NCBI GenBank assembly: GCA_963716925.1
Contig: CAVQUX010000025.1
Location: 434,001-498,000 of the forward strand
Length of the DNA stretch: 64,000 bases
DNA from: DAISKN01 sp963716925
Lineage (GTDB): Bacteria; Acidobacteriota; Vicinamibacteria; Marinacidobacterales; SMYC01
Reading direction: 5' to 3'
Shown here: piece by piece, positions 61,557-64,000 of the stretch
Numbering within the stretch: position 1 is the stretch's first letter
Layout: each line of letters opens with the position of its first letter
Translations under genes and position numbers: made by a program
The notes under the pieces: model-generated
What the model saw: the letters and a program-made list of their open reading frames with translations, nothing else
Database searches by the model: none
Told to the model about the DNA's origin: nothing

Positions 61557-63154
61557 CACGGGCTCGCGGGCCGCGTCAGCCAGCGAGCGGCGACGAGCAT
61601 CGCGGCGACGAGAAGATAGGCGACGGCGTATTCCCAGGCCGGGGCGAGGACTTCGGGACGCCGGTTCACCAGGGCCTCCAGGAGTGGGATGTTCACAACG
61701 GTGTCCCCCGGAGTGAACTGCCAGGAATGCATCAAGCCGAGGAGCGAGAGAACCGCGGCCGAGAGACTCCAGGCCGCCGCCGCGACGAATCTGCCGTCGA
61801 TGATGAGGACGGTCATGGCGGCGAGAATCATCGCGGAGTAGATGAACCCCTGCTCGAGAGCGAAGCCGCCGTCGATGAAGAAGTTGTTGGCATGCGCAGC
61901 CTCGACCAGCGCCGGCGACAGGGCCATGCCGTCCACCGCGCCGAACCCGGCGGAGCGCAGGGCCGTCTTCGCGATGAGCGTCGCCCAGGCCACGAGAGCC
62001 GGCACCATTCCCACGGCGACCGCGGCCATGTGCCGGGTCGGTGTGACCTCGAACGCCTGGGCAGTGATGACCAGACCGATCCAGACGATGATGGCGATTC
62101 CGGCATCGGGCGGAACCGCCCAGGCCACGAGCGCGAACGTTCCGCTCAGGCAAATGAGCGCGACCGCCGCGCCGTTCACGGCCGAATAACCGGCTCGAGC
62201 GCCAACGGCCTTCAACGCGGGGTGGCCGATATAGATCGACATCGGAAACGGCGAACCGAACAGAGCGGCTCCCATTGTCCCCAGGCCGTTCGCGATGAGA
62301 CTCGACTTCGCCGGGAACGTGTCCCCCGCCGCCGCCGCCGACTCCAGATTCTGGAGCGACGCGATCGCGCTCAGAAGCCCCATGGGGACGATGATCGAAA
62401 GGTAAGGAAAGAGCTGACCCGCCTCGAGCGCCGCCCAGGTCTCTCCGAGAGCGGTCTTCGGGAGGTAGACGCCGAGCGGCCCCAGGGGATCGTCTCCGAT
62501 GGGCGCGAGTCCCGTCATCCACGCGAGAAGGCCGCCGAGAACCAGGACAGAGAGACTTCCCGGCAGCTGCCCCACGACCTGACGACGACCGAAGAAGAGG
62601 ATGAACACCGCGAGGAGTGTGGTCAATCCGACGATGGGTCTCGCATAGGTTTGAAATACGAAGCCCAGAGCGAGAAACCCCATTCCGATTCCCGAGAGCG
62701 TCGCCAGCATGGCCGCCCGTGGAGTGACTTCGAGAACGCGCCGCGCGAAGAAAGCCGTGATCATTTCGAGAACGCCCGCCGCGAGCGTTGCCAGGAGCCC
62801 CGCTTGCCAGGCGATACGCTCCGGGTCGGGAGCGCCCTGGGCTATCGCGAGCTGCTTCGCCGGCAGCATCACGAGAAATACGAAGGCGATGAGACTGGGA
62901 GTGTTGATGCCGTAGGGGAGTGCGCAGACGTCGTCGCGACTTTCGGCCCTGCCGAGCCGAAGCGCTTGCCATGCGTAGAAGATGTTTCCGATGAGAAACG
63001 AGATCGCGACTCCGGGAAGTATTCGCCCGTAAACGAGCCCCGGCGAAAACCCGAGCACGTCCTGGCAGAGCGCCACGAGAATGAGGAACTGGACGAGGTG
63101 GTTGATGAAGACCGAGAAGAAACCCTCCCAGTCCCCTTTGACGAAGAGTTTCAT
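61556..63154 (-). CDS. NCS2-family nucleobase permease
   Basis: This 532-residue membrane protein has about 12-14 helices and resembles NCS2/AzgA-type purine and xanthine permeases: CALPYGINTPSLIAFVFLVM, GLLATLAAGVLEMITAFFAR, GMGFLALGFVFQ, FPYLSIIVPMGLLSAIASLQ, NLESAAAAGDTFPAKSSLIA and SIYIGHPALKAVGARAGYSA. The substrate should be a purine base, judged from the flanking nucleosidase and deaminase. It overlaps both neighbours (4 bases upstream, 1 base downstream), a tight operon. Confidence 0.88.
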   Translation of the reverse strand: MKLFVKGDWEGFFSVFINHLVQFLILVALCQDVLGFSPGLVYGRILPGVAISFLIGNIFYAWQALRLGRAESRDDVCALPYGINTPSLIAFVFLVMLPAKQLAIAQGAPDPERIAWQAGLLATLAAGVLEMITAFFARRVLEVTPRAAMLATLSGIGMGFLALGFVFQTYARPIVGLTTLLAVFILFFGRRQVVGQLPGSLSVLVLGGLLAWMTGLAPIGDDPLGPLGVYLPKTALGETWAALEAGQLFPYLSIIVPMGLLSAIASLQNLESAAAAGDTFPAKSSLIANGLGTMGAALFGSPFPMSIYIGHPALKAVGARAGYSAVNGAAVALICLSGTFALVAWAVPPDAGIAIIVWIGLVITAQAFEVTPTRHMAAVAVGMVPALVAWATLIAKTALRSAGFGAVDGMALSPALVEAAHANNFFIDGGFALEQGFIYSAMILAAMTVLIIDGRFVAAAAWSLSAAVLSLLGLMHSWQFTPGDTVVNIPLLEALVNRRPEVLAPAWEYAVAYLLVAAMLVAARWLTRPASP

Positions 63155-63912
63155 CGCGCTTCAAGCGACCGGACGAAGTGCATCGTGAACCGCGCCGCCT
63201 GATGCGCCGCGATCTGTCCGAGCCGCCGGTAGTCCTTCCCGGGGCTCGGCTGCGCGAGGTTGCTGCCGCTTCGGATGACGAGGTGTGGAACCCCGAGTTG
63301 CCAGCACACCTGCGCGGCGGCGGAGCCCTCCATCTCGATGAGGTCGCTCCCGAGCTTTTTCCGGATGTCGTCGATCTTCTGCCGGGTCAGACCGAAGACG
63401 TCGCCCGAGCAGACCTTGCCGGTTTTCACGACGGCCAGGTAGGTCTCGCCGTTCGCGGTCACCGTCTTCTCGGGGAACGTGCGGATGGCGGACCGAGCGA
63501 GCCTCAAGAGCCTCGGGTCCGCCGCGTACTCGTAGGGCGTCATTTCCCCCGGGAGCGGCCCTCGAACCTTCCGGTAGATCATCCCGGACGCGGTCCAGTT
63601 GCCGGCGTTGTGGTGCGCGGTCTTCTTCGAAACGATGATGTCGCCGGTGCGAAGCGTCGGGTCGAGGCGCGCGCCGGAGCCGGTGAATACCAGCTCCGCC
63701 GGCCGAAACCGCTGCAGGAAGAGCGCCGAGGTCATCGCCGCGTTGGTGATGCCGACGCCGGTCACGGCGACGACGACCGAGCGACTCCCGAGCTTGCCTC
63801 GATGAAACGGATACCCCTCGACCTCACCCTCGCCCCTCGAGGAGAGGGCGGGAACGATCGAGACGATCTCCGACGGCATTGCGCCCAGGATGAGAGTGAG
63901 GGCTTTGGGCAT
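63151..63912 (-). CDS. MTAN/PNP-type nucleosidase or phosphorylase
   Basis: This 253-residue protein has the nucleoside phosphorylase/nucleosidase fold: LTLILGAMPSEIVSIVPALS, VVVAVTGVGITNAAMTSALF, LVFTGSGARLDPTLRTGDII, and DLIEMEGSAAAQVCWQLGVP with the conserved EMEG of the active site. It would release a free base from methylthioadenosine, adenosylhomocysteine or a nucleoside. It leads the operon with the permease and deaminase. The ATG at 63912 has no strong ribosome site; the first residues fit the family. Confidence 0.85.
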   Translation of the reverse strand: MPKALTLILGAMPSEIVSIVPALSSRGEGEVEGYPFHRGKLGSRSVVVAVTGVGITNAAMTSALFLQRFRPAELVFTGSGARLDPTLRTGDIIVSKKTAHHNAGNWTASGMIYRKVRGPLPGEMTPYEYAADPRLLRLARSAIRTFPEKTVTANGETYLAVVKTGKVCSGDVFGLTRQKIDDIRKKLGSDLIEMEGSAAAQVCWQLGVPHLVIRSGSNLAQPSPGKDYRRLGQIAAHQAARFTMHFVRSLEAR

Positions 63913-64000
63913 GGCCTGGCGGGCGCCATGCTAACACGAGATCAACGCGGTGCTTCCGCGTAGAGGGAATCGACCGCTGCTCTTCCGCAGTCAGCTCCCC

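Noticed and set aside
1..64000. CRISPR arrays, tRNA, rRNA, insertion sequences or prophage
   Set aside because: No regularly spaced repeats, no tRNA-like T-loop sequences with cloverleaf arms and no transposase or integrase motifs were seen on reading both strands.
56160..64000. Similarity between 56165-56195 and 63957-63998 (GCGTAGAGG and GTCAGCTC)
   Set aside because: The shared pieces are short and differently spaced, so chance cannot be excluded.

Overview
The window is high-GC bacterial chromosome with long, closely packed genes. No rRNA, tRNA, CRISPR array, phage gene or transposase could be recognised. The gene mix suggests an uncultured soil, sediment or marine heterotroph, most likely Acidobacteriota or a nearby phylum: a DUF1592/DUF1552 pair, a Ser/Thr kinase fused to TPRs, many exported amidohydrolases and peptidases, a CheB-CheR-PAS fusion and a SpoIIE phosphatase. 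This placement is inference from gene content only.

Layout. 0-10.5 kb: stub of a Gfo/Idh oxidoreductase, SpoIIE phosphatase, MFS transporter, M19 dipeptidase with an exported cytochrome-like partner, then DUF1592, DUF1552 and ankyrin genes in a row. 10.6-23 kb: VapBC, CreD, D-aminoacylase, MttB-like methyltransferase, kinase-TPR, VOC and triple-RidA proteins, exported amidohydrolase. 22.9-31 kb: copper-type locus csoR-tolC-cusB-cusA plus two lipoproteins. 31-39.3 kb: an anaerobic benzoyl-CoA operon read leftwards, had-oah-dch-bcrC-bcrB-bcrA-bcrD-GNAT. Together these would reduce benzoyl-CoA with an ATP-dependent class I reductase and open the ring to 3-hydroxypimeloyl-CoA. Upstream is a tetR-ric pair (regulator plus di-iron Fe-S repair protein) with a perfect palindromic operator. 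41-46 kb: SRPBCC protein, HemW-like radical SAM enzyme, TonB-like protein, membrane glycerophosphodiesterase. 46.9-54.2 kb: a signalling hub with two histidine kinases, two response regulators and the CheB-CheR-PAS fusion; one kinase lacks its phospho-acceptor histidine. 54.5-64 kb: CmoA-like and isoprenylcysteine-type methyltransferases, adenosine deaminase, a DUF305-LVIVD exported protein, and a purine-salvage operon (nucleosidase, NCS2 permease, deaminase).

The main cross-cutting observation concerns frame breaks. The bcr operon looks riddled with frameshifts, and single breaks occur in five other genes. Nearly every break that could be resolved by hand is the same event: one extra base at the third position of a codon, where the two adjacent bases are alternative synonymous wobble bases (GTG/GTC written as GTGC, GAA/GAG as GAAG, TCG/TCA as TCGA). 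Removing one base per site restores conserved protein, and in six genes it makes the start-to-stop length divisible by three. The best explanation is an assembly consensus that wrote both alleles of a synonymous strain polymorphism side by side, so these genes should not be called pseudogenes. Such sites are dense in two sharp patches, about 31.6-38.8 kb and 59.1-60.1 kb.
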